A stretch of 64,000 nt of DNA from Gillisella vitis (GTDB lineage: Bacteria; Pseudomonadota; Alphaproteobacteria; Rhizobiales; Rhizobiaceae): contig NZ_LMVL02000007.1 in the NCBI RefSeq assembly GCF_001541345.2, positions 62,001 to 126,000 on the forward strand, read 5' to 3'. Positions 1-8,286 of the stretch are shown one piece after another. The position numbers and the translations under genes were made by a program. The notes beneath the pieces are model-generated. The model was not told the DNA's origin. It saw nothing but the letters and a program-made list of their open reading frames with translations, and made no database searches. Numbering within the stretch: position 1 is the stretch's first letter; each line of letters starts with the position of its first letter.

Positions 1-1
1 G

Positions 2-400
2 GATTCGCTTCTTGAAGGCCGCCGCGTTCTCGTCGTGGAAGATGACGTCCGCAATGTCTATGCCCTCACCAACATCCTTGAGCCCCGCGGTGTTGTCATT
101 CAGATTGCGCGTAACGGCCAAGAGGCACTTGATGCTCTCCAGACCGCATCGTCGGCGGCAAGCGCGGCGATCGATCTTGTGCTCATGGACGTCATGATGC
201 CCGTCATGGACGGCCTCACCGCCACGCGAGAGATTCGTAAAAATCCGGCATGGAAGAAGCTGCCAATCATCACGCTGACTGCCAAGGCCATGCCCGATGA
301 TCAACAGCGTTGCATCGATGCCGGCGCCAACGACTATATGGCAAAACCATTGGATGTCGAAAAACTATTGTCGCTCGTCCGTGTGTGGATGCCGAAATGA
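2..400 (+). CDS. Receiver domain at the C-terminus of a (hybrid) sensor kinase, 5' end outside window
   Basis: The frame is open from the first bases, so this is the tail of a longer protein. It reads as a complete CheY-like receiver: an acidic pocket (VVEDD), the phospho-acceptor Asp in LVLMDVMMPVMDG, a Thr in ITLTAKA and the conserved Lys in YMAKP. The short hydrophilic lead-in before the receiver is usual at the end of hybrid histidine kinases, so I infer a hybrid kinase rather than a free CheY. Its stop overlaps the cheR start (ATGA), so it is translated with the CheR-CheB-kinase set downstream. The kinase part is not visible. Confidence 0.85.
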   Translation, partial: DSLLEGRRVLVVEDDVRNVYALTNILEPRGVVIQIARNGQEALDALQTASSAASAAIDLVLMDVMMPVMDGLTATREIRKNPAWKKLPIITLTAKAMPDDQQRCIDAGANDYMAKPLDVEKLLSLVRVWMPK

Positions 401-1236
401 GCGAGACGCCCGCGCCGGAAAAGATCGAAGACATCGAGATCCGCCTCCTGCTGGAGGCCTTGTTCCTCAAATACCACTACGACTTCCGCAACTACGCGAT
501 GGCCTCGATAAAGCGACGCCTCAAGCAGGCTCGCCAACAGCTTGGGTTCGAGACCTTTTCGGCAATGCAGGAAAGTCTGCTCCACGATCCCGGTATGTTG
601 CCGAAGCTCCTACGGTATCTTACCGTCCAGGTCAGCGAGATGTTTCGCGATCCGAGCTATTTCAAGGCGATCCGGGAGAAGGTGGTGCCGCATCTGCGAA
701 CCTATCCTTCGCTCAAGGTTTGGGTTGCCGGATGCAGCGAAGGTGAGGAGTTGTACTCGCTGGTTATCCTGTTTCGCGAGGAGGGCCTGGAAGACCGCAC
801 GCTGTTTTACGCAACCGATATCAATCAGGAGGCACTGCAGTCGGCCGAGGCAGGTATCTATGCTTTGGAGCGGGTTCAACTTTTTACCGAGAACCACCGA
901 AAGTCCGGGGGGAAATCCTCTCTGTCCGATTACTACCAAGCCGCCTATGGCAGCGTGGTCTTCGACAGCACCCTGCGCCGCAACGTCCTGTTTTCGGATC
1001 ACAGCCTCGTCACCGATGCTGTGTTTGCCGAGATGCAGCTGATCTCCTGCCGGAATGTCATGATCTACTTCGATCGTCCCTTGCAGGACCGAGCGCTTGG
1101 ACTGTTCAAGGATTCTCTCGCTCGCAAGGGTTTCCTCGGCCTTGGCTCCAAGGAGAGTCTCCGCTTTTCGAACCAAGGTGGTTCTTTCTCGGACTTTGTG
1201 CGAGAGGAGAAAATCTATCAGAGGCGGGGTGAATGA
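397..1236 (+). CDS. cheR: CheR-type protein-glutamate O-methyltransferase
   Basis: A 279-residue CheR homologue, which would use S-adenosylmethionine to methylate glutamates on receptor proteins. The N-terminal helical part (YDFRNYAMASIKRRL) is followed by the SAM-binding loop VAGCSEGEE, an acidic ATDIN segment and the CheR signature ISCRNVMIYF. I start it at the ATG overlapping the preceding stop (ATGA) rather than at in-frame starts farther upstream, which would run through the receiver gene. It lies in a four-gene signalling operon with no cheA, cheW or receptor gene. It may therefore serve a non-flagellar, CheR/CheB-modulated kinase system. Family assignment is firm; pathway is inference. 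Confidence 0.92.
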   Translation: MSETPAPEKIEDIEIRLLLEALFLKYHYDFRNYAMASIKRRLKQARQQLGFETFSAMQESLLHDPGMLPKLLRYLTVQVSEMFRDPSYFKAIREKVVPHLRTYPSLKVWVAGCSEGEELYSLVILFREEGLEDRTLFYATDINQEALQSAEAGIYALERVQLFTENHRKSGGKSSLSDYYQAAYGSVVFDSTLRRNVLFSDHSLVTDAVFAEMQLISCRNVMIYFDRPLQDRALGLFKDSLARKGFLGLGSKESLRFSNQGGSFSDFVREEKIYQRRGE

Positions 1237-1799
1237 TGTCGGTAAATCCCGAAGCGATCGTAATCGGTGCGTCAGCCGGCGCTCTTGAGGCACTATCGGC
1301 GATTTTGCCGGTTCTGCCGCGAGACTTCCGATTACCGATCATTGTTGTCGTGCACGTTCCGCCGGACAAACGTAGCGTCATGGCCGAGCTTTTCCAGGCG
1401 AAGTGCCAACTTTCGGCGCGTGAGGCCGAGGACAAGGAGCCGCTCGCCGGCGGGACGATCTATTTCGCGCCGCCGGACTATCATCTACTGCTTGAAGCCG
1501 ATAGGAGCCTTGCACTGTCTAGCGACGAGCCCGTCCTCTTCTCCCGCCCCTCGATCGACGTTCTATTTGAGAGCGCCGCGGACGCTTACGGGCCGGCCTT
1601 GATCGCAATCGTGCTCACGGGCGCCAACAGCGATGGCGCCAAGGGGTTGCAGGCTGTAGTAGACGCAGGGGGAGCGGCGCTTGTCCAGGATCCAGCGGAT
1701 GCGTTCGCGTCCGCAATGCCCGAAGCTGCCATTCAATTGTGTCCGAGTGCCCGTGTCTTGTCGCTCGACGCGATCGCAGAATATTTAAGAGAGGTTTAA
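1233..1799 (+). CDS. cheB: Stand-alone CheB methylesterase domain protein
   Basis: At 188 residues this is only the catalytic domain of CheB; the usual N-terminal receiver is absent. The Ser-His-Asp triad is visible: Ser14 in GASAG, His41 in VVVHVP and Asp134 in LTGANSDGAKG. It would remove methyl groups (or deamidate Gln) on receptors modified by the adjacent CheR. The start overlaps the cheR stop by four bases, so the two are probably coupled. Without a receiver it cannot be switched by CheA phosphorylation in the normal way. The receiver-kinase gene immediately downstream may provide the control instead. Confidence 0.9.
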   Translation: MMSVNPEAIVIGASAGALEALSAILPVLPRDFRLPIIVVVHVPPDKRSVMAELFQAKCQLSAREAEDKEPLAGGTIYFAPPDYHLLLEADRSLALSSDEPVLFSRPSIDVLFESAADAYGPALIAIVLTGANSDGAKGLQAVVDAGGAALVQDPADAFASAMPEAAIQLCPSARVLSLDAIAEYLREV

Positions 1800-1806
1800 G
1801 ACGAAT

Positions 1807-2868
1807 ATGGAGCCTGTGCCGTTTCTACTGGTCGATGACCTTGAGGAAAACCTCCTGTCACTGGAAGCGCTGCTTCGTCGCAATGATCTTCTTATTCTCA
1901 AGGCAAAATCGGGCGATCAGGCTTTGGAAATTCTGCTGCACAACGACGTCGCTCTGGCGCTCGTCGACGTGCAGATGCCGGGTCTCAATGGGTTCGAGCT
2001 TGCGGAGTTGATGCGCGGCAATGAGCGAACCCGACGCATCCCGATCATCTTCGTCACCGCAGGCACCACCGACGCGCATCGCCGCTTTCGCGGTTACGAG
2101 GCAGGTGCCGTCGATTTCATTCAGAAACCGATCGAACCGGATATTCTGCGCAGCAAGGTTGACGTTTTTTTTGAGCTCTATCGCCAGCGGCAACAGCTTG
2201 CAGCGCAACGCGACGAACTCGTAAAACATGCCCAAGCGCTGAAAGATGCCGCCGGCCACAAGGATATCCTGCTCCGCGAGATCAACCACCGCATCAAAAA
2301 TCTCTTCAGCCTGGCTGCCGGGCTGATATCGCTGAGTGCCCGGCCTGCCACCAGTGTTGCCGAGCTTGAAACCGATCTTCGGTCTCGTATGCATGCGCTG
2401 GCACGAGCCCATGAACTGACATTACCCGACTTTGAGACAGGCAACGATGGTGGCCAGATCGCGACCACGGTCACCGCACTGCTGAAAGCGATCGTGGCGC
2501 CGCATGATCACGCAGAGGGTTCTCGCATAACGATCACCGGTTCGGACGCGCCATTGACAGGCACCGCCCTCACATCGCTTGCACTACTTTTGCACGAACT
2601 GACCACCAATGCCGCCAAGTACGGTGCACTATCGACATCCGAGGGACGCCTGACCATCGATGTTACTGCGGCCGAAGAACTTCTGCATTTGAGGTGGGAC
2701 GAGAGAGGCTCTCCGCCACCGCCCGAAGTATCGACAAGGGCAGGCTTCGGAACGACCTTGGAAAAAGCTGCCTTGCAAGGATTGAACGGCGCGATCTCCA
2801 GGGATTGGACGAGTGAAGGCCTATCGCTGACGCTCGAAATTCCGTTGGAAAGTTTGGTCAAGACCTGA
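1807..2868 (+). CDS. Receiver / HWE-type histidine kinase fusion
   Basis: A 353-residue protein with an N-terminal receiver (acidic pair in LLVDDLEEN, phospho-acceptor Asp54 in LVDVQMPG, Lys107 in FIQKPIE), a coiled-coil linker (about 125-150) and a kinase core. The phospho-accepting histidine is His161 in REINHRIKN. The ATP-binding part shows LLLHELTTNAAKYGA and the W-x-E triplet (RWDERGSP) typical of the HWE subfamily. Such receiver-kinase proteins act as intermediates in a phosphorelay, plausibly taking phosphate from the hybrid kinase encoded first in this operon. It starts seven bases after cheB. No membrane segment is present, so it should be cytosolic. Confidence 0.88.
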   Translation: MEPVPFLLVDDLEENLLSLEALLRRNDLLILKAKSGDQALEILLHNDVALALVDVQMPGLNGFELAELMRGNERTRRIPIIFVTAGTTDAHRRFRGYEAGAVDFIQKPIEPDILRSKVDVFFELYRQRQQLAAQRDELVKHAQALKDAAGHKDILLREINHRIKNLFSLAAGLISLSARPATSVAELETDLRSRMHALARAHELTLPDFETGNDGGQIATTVTALLKAIVAPHDHAEGSRITITGSDAPLTGTALTSLALLLHELTTNAAKYGALSTSEGRLTIDVTAAEELLHLRWDERGSPPPPEVSTRAGFGTTLEKAALQGLNGAISRDWTSEGLSLTLEIPLESLVKT

Positions 2869-3107
2869 CGTCGTGGGAGCCGTGTGCCCTTGGAATGTCA
2901 AATTGGAACGCGAACTCATCTGCCTTATCTCTTGAACGGGAGCCGACCGCGGTGCCTCCCATGGTCGCCGAGTTTAGATTCTGGGTGGACATCTCTGCAG
3001 CCAGCCTGCCGCCAGTATGAACCATCTGTACTGCCCCTCCATTCGATCTCTCATGCTTCGCTATCTCAGTGGGCCGACAGACAGCGCCATCGCCCCCCTG
3101 TATTCAA

Positions 3108-3625
3108 TTAGCGTGATGTCGGAGTGATTTCCTGCTGTGGCGGCAGGCTAGATCTGCAGCCTTCGACATCGGTAAGCAGCAGTCGTGCCTGCGTGCCCCA
3201 GCCGCCGATAAGAATATCTTGCTTGCCGTCGCCGTCAAGGTCACCGTGCCAGCGCTCCAGCTTCGCCAGACGGTAATCCCCGGAACCACGTCGGCCGACA
3301 CGTCGATAAACTTGCCCGTTCCATCATTCTGCCACGCCCGAGGCTGCAGAGGAACAAATTTAGGGACCTGGATCGCGCCAACGAGAAGATCCGGTGCGCC
3401 ATCATCGTTCCGATCGAGAATAGTTCCTGCCCAGCTTGAAAGTGTGTTCTTCGGCAATCGGGCATTGGTCTCGTCCTGAAGCGCCCGTTGCCATCGTTAA
3501 TGAAAAGACGTGTCTACGGATCCTAGTCCCAACCCATGTTATTGCTGGTGATGTTGGAAAAACAGGATGTCCGGGTGACCGCCTTGTTCACGTCCGCGAC
3601 TTTCACACCGCGTGTTTCCATGCGG
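3108..3625 (-). pseudogene. Decayed VCBS/FG-GAP repeat protein fragment
   Basis: Read on the minus strand, three frames carry pieces of the same repeat family. These are an ADVNKxxHPDILF-like piece near 3590-3540, FINDGNGRFRT near 3500, DRNDDGAPDLLVGAIQVP and WQNDGTGKFIDVS at 3420-3300, and HGDLDGDGKQDILIGGWG near 3240-3190, ending in a stop at 3108. D-x-N/D-G-x-x-D-I/L-L-x-G is the Ca-binding core of FG-GAP/VCBS beta-propeller blades in secreted or surface proteins. At least two frameshifts and in-frame stops break it. It is a 3' remnant of a larger gene; the 5' part is not in the window. Confidence 0.7.
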
Positions 3626-3663
3626 AGATATATCGACCACTGATTGTCTCGAAAAAAGCGTCG

Positions 3664-4575
3664 TCACTTCCGATCGAGAAGGGCAGCATCAAGCGATGAC
3701 GCCGCTGGCATTGACGTTTGAGCGCCATGCTTCAGGCAAGCGAGGGAGCCGGCCGCCGCTGCACGTCGTAGTGCTTGCGGGAATGATTTTCCCTGATCTA
3801 GACTGGCTGCCAGGTAGCCGCAGAAGGTATCGCCGGCGCCGACCGTATCGACGGGCTCTATCGTCAGGCCTTCGGCGGATAGGATCTCGTTCCGGCGAAT
3901 AGCAACGACCCCAGCCGCTCCAAGCGTGACGACAATCGTCTGTCCGGAATGCCCATAGAGTGCTTTGAGTGCGGACATGGATGCGGCCCGATCCTCAATC
4001 GTTTGTCCGGTCAGCAATCCGAACTCGCTCTCATTGGCGACGACGATATCGGCCAGCATTGCGAGCCGTGCCGTCTCGGCCGTGAAGGGGGCGATGTTCA
4101 GCATGGTGACGATGCCCTTTTCCCGGCTTGCCATGAGCGCTGTTTCAGCGCTGTCCGCCGATATTTCCATCTGGAGAAGGAGAATGTCCCCAGACTTCAT
4201 CGAAGCGACCAATGAGCGCGCCATGTCCGGCGTTACCAGCGCGTTGGCGCCCGGCACTACCGTGATCATGTTCTGCCCCGACGCGTCGACGAGGATGATC
4301 GCCGTGCCGGTCGCAGCCGGCTGGGTCTGGACCCCGGAAAGGTCGACCGATGCAGCATTCAATTCGGCAAGTGCTGCGGCCGCGAATACATCGTCGCCGA
4401 CCGCTCCGACCATCTTGACCGCACTGCCGGCAAGTCGGGCTGCAAGCGCCTGATTGGCGCCTTTGCCCCCTGACGTTGTCGCGAATGACTGTCCCGCCAC
4501 GGTTTCGCCGGGGCCGGGTATGCGCTCTGTCCTGGCAACCAAATCCATGTTGATGGACCCCAATACGCATATCAT
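3664..4575 (-). CDS. PfkB-family carbohydrate kinase, ribokinase-like
   Basis: A 303-residue sugar kinase. The N-terminal substrate motif (SINMDLV, then SGGKGANQA at 36-43) and the C-terminal signature DTVGAGDTF with catalytic Asp249 are both intact, as in ribokinases. It would phosphorylate a pentose or related polyol with ATP in the cytosol. It is transcribed away from the GntR-family gene at 4714. The 138-bp gap between them holds an inverted repeat, so the regulator probably controls both directions. The rpiB-like gene on the other side fits a kinase-plus-isomerase route for a pentose or tetrose. Substrate cannot be read from sequence. Confidence 0.88.
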   Translation of the reverse strand: MICVLGSINMDLVARTERIPGPGETVAGQSFATTSGGKGANQALAARLAGSAVKMVGAVGDDVFAAAALAELNAASVDLSGVQTQPAATGTAIILVDASGQNMITVVPGANALVTPDMARSLVASMKSGDILLLQMEISADSAETALMASREKGIVTMLNIAPFTAETARLAMLADIVVANESEFGLLTGQTIEDRAASMSALKALYGHSGQTIVVTLGAAGVVAIRRNEILSAEGLTIEPVDTVGAGDTFCGYLAASLDQGKSFPQALRRAAAAGSLACLKHGAQTSMPAASSLDAALLDRK

Positions 4576-4690
4576 CGTCTTCTCTCCTTCCTTCCTCGGT
4601 TGCCGCTACGACGCCGACCTTCCGAGCTTGATTTCGGAGCCACGCCAAGACACCGCTTGACGGAGGCGTTGCTGTGGCTATATGAGTGGT

Positions 4691-4704
4691 CATACCACGG
4701 TATG
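4691..4704. promoter_or_regulatory. Inverted repeat, candidate GntR operator
   Basis: CATACC-AC-GGTATG is a perfect 6+6 inverted repeat with a 2-bp centre. It lies 9 bp before the start of the FadR/GntR regulator gene and between it and the divergent kinase gene. FadR-type regulators bind short palindromes of this kind. The position suggests autoregulation and control of the divergent kinase; this is inference from placement. Confidence 0.5.
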
Positions 4705-4713
4705 GACAATTAA

Positions 4714-5469
4714 ATGACCGACAGCAAGACTATTCGTCGTGAACCGCAAGAGGCAGGGGCCCACAATCGAGTGGCAGCGTTTCTGCGAGACCAGTTGTTG
4801 TCGGGTGAACTGAAGGCGGGGGACTGTCTTTTGCCCGAGCGAGAGCTGGCAGCTCACCTGAATGTCAGTCGCCCCGTTCTTCGCGAGGCGTTGCGAGCCT
4901 TGTCAATGATTGGTGCCGTCGAGATCAGGCACGGGGTCGGCACGATCGTCCGGCGTCCCGATGCCACCGCGCTAGGTGATGTCTTCAGCTTCATGCTCGC
5001 CCACGGCTCGAACGTGACTGGCGACATCATGGAGGCGAGAAAGGCGATCGAGCATCACGCCGTGCGGCTTGCCTGCCAGCGAGCCACCGAGCAGGATTTC
5101 GCCAATGTCACAAATGCACTTCGACATATCGTCGCTACGATCGATAATCCGGAAGCTGGCGGCATCGCCGACTTCCAGTTTCACGAGGCGATCGTCAGCG
5201 CGTCCCATTCACCGACGCTCGTCACGATCTATGCGTCGATTTCCCAGCTGATGATGCGCTCCCACCTGGAGCGCCGCGAGAAGATCATCCGGGTCGAAGG
5301 AATAGAAGAGTTCCTGATCGATCACCATCGCCTGATCCTGGAGGCGCTTGCGGCCCGCGATCGCGTCCGGGCCGATGATCTGCTCCACCAGCATTTCGAA
5401 ATCGGCGCCGATTTCCGGCGCCGTGCCAACCTGCACGACATTTCCATAGGAACCGGCGTTTCGGCCTAG
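4714..5469 (+). CDS. GntR-family (FadR subfamily) transcriptional regulator
   Basis: A 251-residue regulator. It has an N-terminal winged helix-turn-helix (RVAAFLRDQLLSGELKAG, LPERELAAHLNVSRPVLREALRAL, then IEIRHG-like wing, residues about 17-80). An all-helical FCD effector domain follows (EARKAIEHHAVRLA, FHEAIVSASHSP, DHHRLILEAL). FCD regulators usually sense organic acids or sugar-acid derivatives and repress the adjacent catabolic genes. It heads a co-directional run of rpiB-like, dehydrogenase and ABC transporter genes and diverges from a sugar kinase, with an inverted repeat just upstream. I take it as the local repressor of that locus. Confidence 0.88.
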   Translation: MTDSKTIRREPQEAGAHNRVAAFLRDQLLSGELKAGDCLLPERELAAHLNVSRPVLREALRALSMIGAVEIRHGVGTIVRRPDATALGDVFSFMLAHGSNVTGDIMEARKAIEHHAVRLACQRATEQDFANVTNALRHIVATIDNPEAGGIADFQFHEAIVSASHSPTLVTIYASISQLMMRSHLERREKIIRVEGIEEFLIDHHRLILEALAARDRVRADDLLHQHFEIGADFRRRANLHDISIGTGVSA

Positions 5470-5498
5470 TTTCCATTCAATCAAACGGGAGGATAATC

Positions 5499-5945
5499 AT
5501 GAATATTGTCATCGGCAGCGATCACGCGGGTTTTCCGCTGAAGGCGGATGTCATCGCGGTGCTCGAAGAACTCGGCCATGTCGTAGAAGACATCGGCAGC
5601 TTCACGCAGGAGCCCGTCGATTTCCCGGATATTGCAGGCCTTCTCTGCAAGAAGGTCCGCGACGGAGCAGCCGAACGTGGCATCCTGGTTTGCGGCACCG
5701 GCGTTGGCGCCGCGATTGCGGCCAACAAGGTCAACGGCATTCGCGCGGCCGTCTGCCACGACGTGCATTCGGCCCATCAGAGCGTCGAGCATGACGATGT
5801 CAACGTCATGTGCATTGGCGCCAAGATCGTCGGCCCCTGGCTCGCTCGTGATCTCGTCGTCGCCTATCTCGAGGCGGAATTCGACCGCAACGAGGATTTT
5901 GTCCGTCGCGTCGAAAAGCTCACTGCCATGGAGCAGGCCAACTGA
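5499..5945 (+). CDS. rpiB: RpiB/LacAB-family sugar-phosphate isomerase
   Basis: At 148 residues it has the normal size of RpiB (ribose-5-phosphate isomerase B). It shows the substrate-binding SDHAG motif at 7-11 and the catalytic Cys65 in LVCGTGVG, plus NKVNGIRAAVCHD. The family interconverts aldose and ketose phosphates (ribose-5-P/ribulose-5-P, allose-6-P, or tetrose phosphates in erythritol pathways). A good ribosome site (GGGAGGATA) precedes the ATG. Lying between a GntR regulator and a dehydrogenase, opposite a PfkB kinase, it is probably a dedicated catabolic isomerase and not the housekeeping enzyme. The symbol denotes the family, not a proven substrate. Confidence 0.85.
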   Translation: MNIVIGSDHAGFPLKADVIAVLEELGHVVEDIGSFTQEPVDFPDIAGLLCKKVRDGAAERGILVCGTGVGAAIAANKVNGIRAAVCHDVHSAHQSVEHDDVNVMCIGAKIVGPWLARDLVVAYLEAEFDRNEDFVRRVEKLTAMEQAN

Positions 5946-5979
5946 CCGACACTGGCTCGTGACGCAGGGAGAGAGCGAC

Positions 5980-6903
5980 ATGACGAATCAAGATCTACCC
6001 AAACTGGCATTTATCGGACTGGGCGTGATGGGCCGCGAAATGGCGCTTCATCTTGCCGGCGCTGGTTATCCGCTGAGCGTGTTCGATATATCGTCCGCTG
6101 CGGCCGATGCTGTCGTGGCAAAGGGCGCGACACGCTGCGAGAGCGTGGCTGTGGCCGTCAAGGATGCCGAGATCGCCATCTCGATGTTGCCCAACACACC
6201 GCAGGTCGATGATGTCGTCAACCGCGACGGCGTGCTGGCCAACATGAAGAGCGGCAGCATCTTCATTGACATGAGCACGATCTCGCCGGAAGCCACCCGG
6301 GCGATGGGGGCGGCCCTTGCTGGACAGGGCATCACAATGCTTGATGCACCGGTGTCCGGCGGCCCGATTGGTGCCAAGAATGCGGCGCTTTCGATCATGG
6401 TGGGCGGCGACCGCGCGGCATTCGACCGTGCCGAGCCCGTGCTGCGGGTGATGGGAACGACGATCAGCCATGTCGGTGCGCCGGGTGCAGGTCAAACGGT
6501 CAAGCTGTGCAACCAGCTTGTCTGCGCGATCAACATTCAGGCCGTCTGCGAGGCGCTTGCCCTCGGCCGGGCAAGCGGCGTCGACCTGTCGCAGATGCGG
6601 GACGTGCTGCTCGGCGGCTCGGCCTCGTCGTGGATGCTCGAAAAGCTCGGCCCCGCGATGATCGCAGGCGATGCCGGCGCCGGCTTCCGCATCGACCTGA
6701 TGCTCAAGGACCTTCGCCTCGTGCTCGAAATGGCCGGACAGAACGATGTCGCGCTGCCTGGCACTTCACTCGTCACCGCACAATATGTGGAGGCCCGTGC
6801 TCACGGTGAGGGCTCGAATGGCAACCAGGCGCTGTTCCGGGTCTATGACCGGATGACGGGGCAGGACGCATCGCGCCTTCCGGTCATGGAAAATCAGTCA
6901 TGA
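5980..6903 (+). CDS. 3-hydroxyisobutyrate dehydrogenase-family NAD(P)-dependent oxidoreductase
   Basis: A 307-residue beta-hydroxyacid dehydrogenase. It has the N-terminal Rossmann motif GLGVMGREMA, the substrate-binding DAPVSGGPIGA at 122-132 and the catalytic Lys175 in GQTVKLCNQ. The family oxidises 3-hydroxyacids such as 3-hydroxyisobutyrate, tartronate semialdehyde, L-threonate or D-erythronate. I start at the ATG with GGGAGAG upstream; the longer open frame reads through rpiB out of frame. Its stop overlaps the next permease start (ATGA). Beside an isomerase and a sugar kinase, a sugar-acid substrate such as threonate or erythronate seems more likely than 3-hydroxyisobutyrate. Confidence 0.87.
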   Translation: MTNQDLPKLAFIGLGVMGREMALHLAGAGYPLSVFDISSAAADAVVAKGATRCESVAVAVKDAEIAISMLPNTPQVDDVVNRDGVLANMKSGSIFIDMSTISPEATRAMGAALAGQGITMLDAPVSGGPIGAKNAALSIMVGGDRAAFDRAEPVLRVMGTTISHVGAPGAGQTVKLCNQLVCAINIQAVCEALALGRASGVDLSQMRDVLLGGSASSWMLEKLGPAMIAGDAGAGFRIDLMLKDLRLVLEMAGQNDVALPGTSLVTAQYVEARAHGEGSNGNQALFRVYDRMTGQDASRLPVMENQS

Positions 6904-7577
6904 CCCTCGATTTTTCTGTCGTCCTTCTCCGGTGGCAGATGCTGATCGACGGGATGGCGCTGACGGCTCAGCTCGCTCTGATCACGACGATCACCGGGTT
7001 CCTGATCGGCACGGCCTGCGCTATCGCGCGCCGGTCGGGCGGACCCGTGCTCCAGTGGGTCGCGGCAACCTATGTCGAGAGCTTCCGAAACACGCCGTTT
7101 CTGGTTCAGATCTTCGTGATCTACTTTGGCCTTTCGAGCCTGGGCTTCTCGTTCAGCGCGCTTGTGGTCGCGGTGATCGCGCTGACCGTCAATGTCGGCG
7201 CCTATACGGCCGAGATCATGCGGGCGGGTTTCGATTCGATCCAGAAGGGACAGTGGGAAGCCGGCGAATGCCTCGGGCTTTCGCCGGTGCAACTCTACTG
7301 GCATGTGGGACTGCGTCCCGCCATGGAGCGGGTCTATCCGGCTCTCACCAGCCAGTTCATCCTGCTGATGCTTGCCTCGTCGGTCACCTCGCAGATCTCA
7401 GCCGAGGAACTGACGGCGGCGGCGAATTTCATCCAGTCAGAAACGTACCGGCCTTTCGAAGCCTATATCGTTGTGGCGGTTCTCTATCTTTTTCTGTCGC
7501 TGGTCATGCGGGCCGTCTTCTGGGCGCTTGGCATGCTCATGTTCCCGCGCCGTCGCCGGCTCGGCACGCCGCTGTGA
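6900..7577 (+). CDS. Amino-acid-type ABC transporter permease (first)
   Basis: A 225-residue inner-membrane permease of the polar amino acid (HisMQ/GlnP) family. Several hydrophobic spans are visible, along with ESFRNTPFLVQIFVIYFGL, AYTAEIMRAGFDSI and the cytoplasmic coupling-loop segment QWEAGECLGLSPVQLYWHVGLRPA (EAA loop). It would form the membrane channel with the second permease downstream. The start overlaps the dehydrogenase stop by four bases, so uptake and metabolism are co-expressed. Confidence 0.88.
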   Translation: MTLDFSVVLLRWQMLIDGMALTAQLALITTITGFLIGTACAIARRSGGPVLQWVAATYVESFRNTPFLVQIFVIYFGLSSLGFSFSALVVAVIALTVNVGAYTAEIMRAGFDSIQKGQWEAGECLGLSPVQLYWHVGLRPAMERVYPALTSQFILLMLASSVTSQISAEELTAAANFIQSETYRPFEAYIVVAVLYLFLSLVMRAVFWALGMLMFPRRRRLGTPL

Positions 7578-7587
7578 GGAGGGAACG

Positions 7588-8265
7588 ATGACCACGGCAT
7601 TCAATATCAACCATCTGCAGTTTCTGGTGACCGGAGCCTTCTGGACGCTTGTGCTGAGCGTCATGGCCTTCGTCGGTGGCGGACTGTTCGGCTTTCTTGT
7701 GGCTTTGGGCAGAATTACGCCGTCACGCACGGTTCGCATCTTCACTGGCGCCTATGTCCAACTGATCCAGGGCACGCCACTACTCGTGATCATGTTCATC
7801 ATCTACTTCGGCCTGCCGACGCTCGGTTTCTCCATCACGCCGCTATTTGCCGCTGGCCTGTCTCTGACGATCTATGTCAGCGCCTATCTGGGCGAGATCT
7901 GGCGAGGTTGTCTGGAATCCGTGCCCAAGGCGCAGTGGGAAGCGGCGGAATGCCTGGCGCTGTCGAAGATGCAACGCATGTTCAAGGTCATCCTGCCACA
8001 GGCGGTAAGGATCGCGACCCCACCGACGGTCGGTTTCAGCGTCCAGATCGTCAAGAATACATCGCTCGCGTCAGTCGTCGGTTTTGTCGAGCTGACGCGC
8101 GCCGGGCAGCTCATCAACAATTCCATCTTCGAGCCCTTCCTCATCTATCTCGTCGTTGCAGCCCTCTACTTTTGCCTCTGCTTTCCGCTGTCGGCATTCA
8201 GTCAGAAGCTCGAGCGGCGGGGTCCGAGAATGCGGACGACGGTTAAGCCAGCGACACAAAGCTGA
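7588..8265 (+). CDS. Amino-acid-type ABC transporter permease (second)
   Basis: This is the 225-residue partner permease of the same family. It has AYVQLIQGTPLLVIMFIIYFGLP, VSAYLGEIWRGCLESVPKAQWEAAECLALS (EAA loop) and a final hydrophobic span. I start at the ATG after GAGGAGGGAACG, 10 bases after the previous stop; the longer open frame overlaps the first permease. The two permeases probably form a heterodimer with two copies of the ATPase that follows. Confidence 0.88.
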   Translation: MTTAFNINHLQFLVTGAFWTLVLSVMAFVGGGLFGFLVALGRITPSRTVRIFTGAYVQLIQGTPLLVIMFIIYFGLPTLGFSITPLFAAGLSLTIYVSAYLGEIWRGCLESVPKAQWEAAECLALSKMQRMFKVILPQAVRIATPPTVGFSVQIVKNTSLASVVGFVELTRAGQLINNSIFEPFLIYLVVAALYFCLCFPLSAFSQKLERRGPRMRTTVKPATQS

Positions 8266-8286
8266 AGAGTTTGAGGGAGGCAGAGC

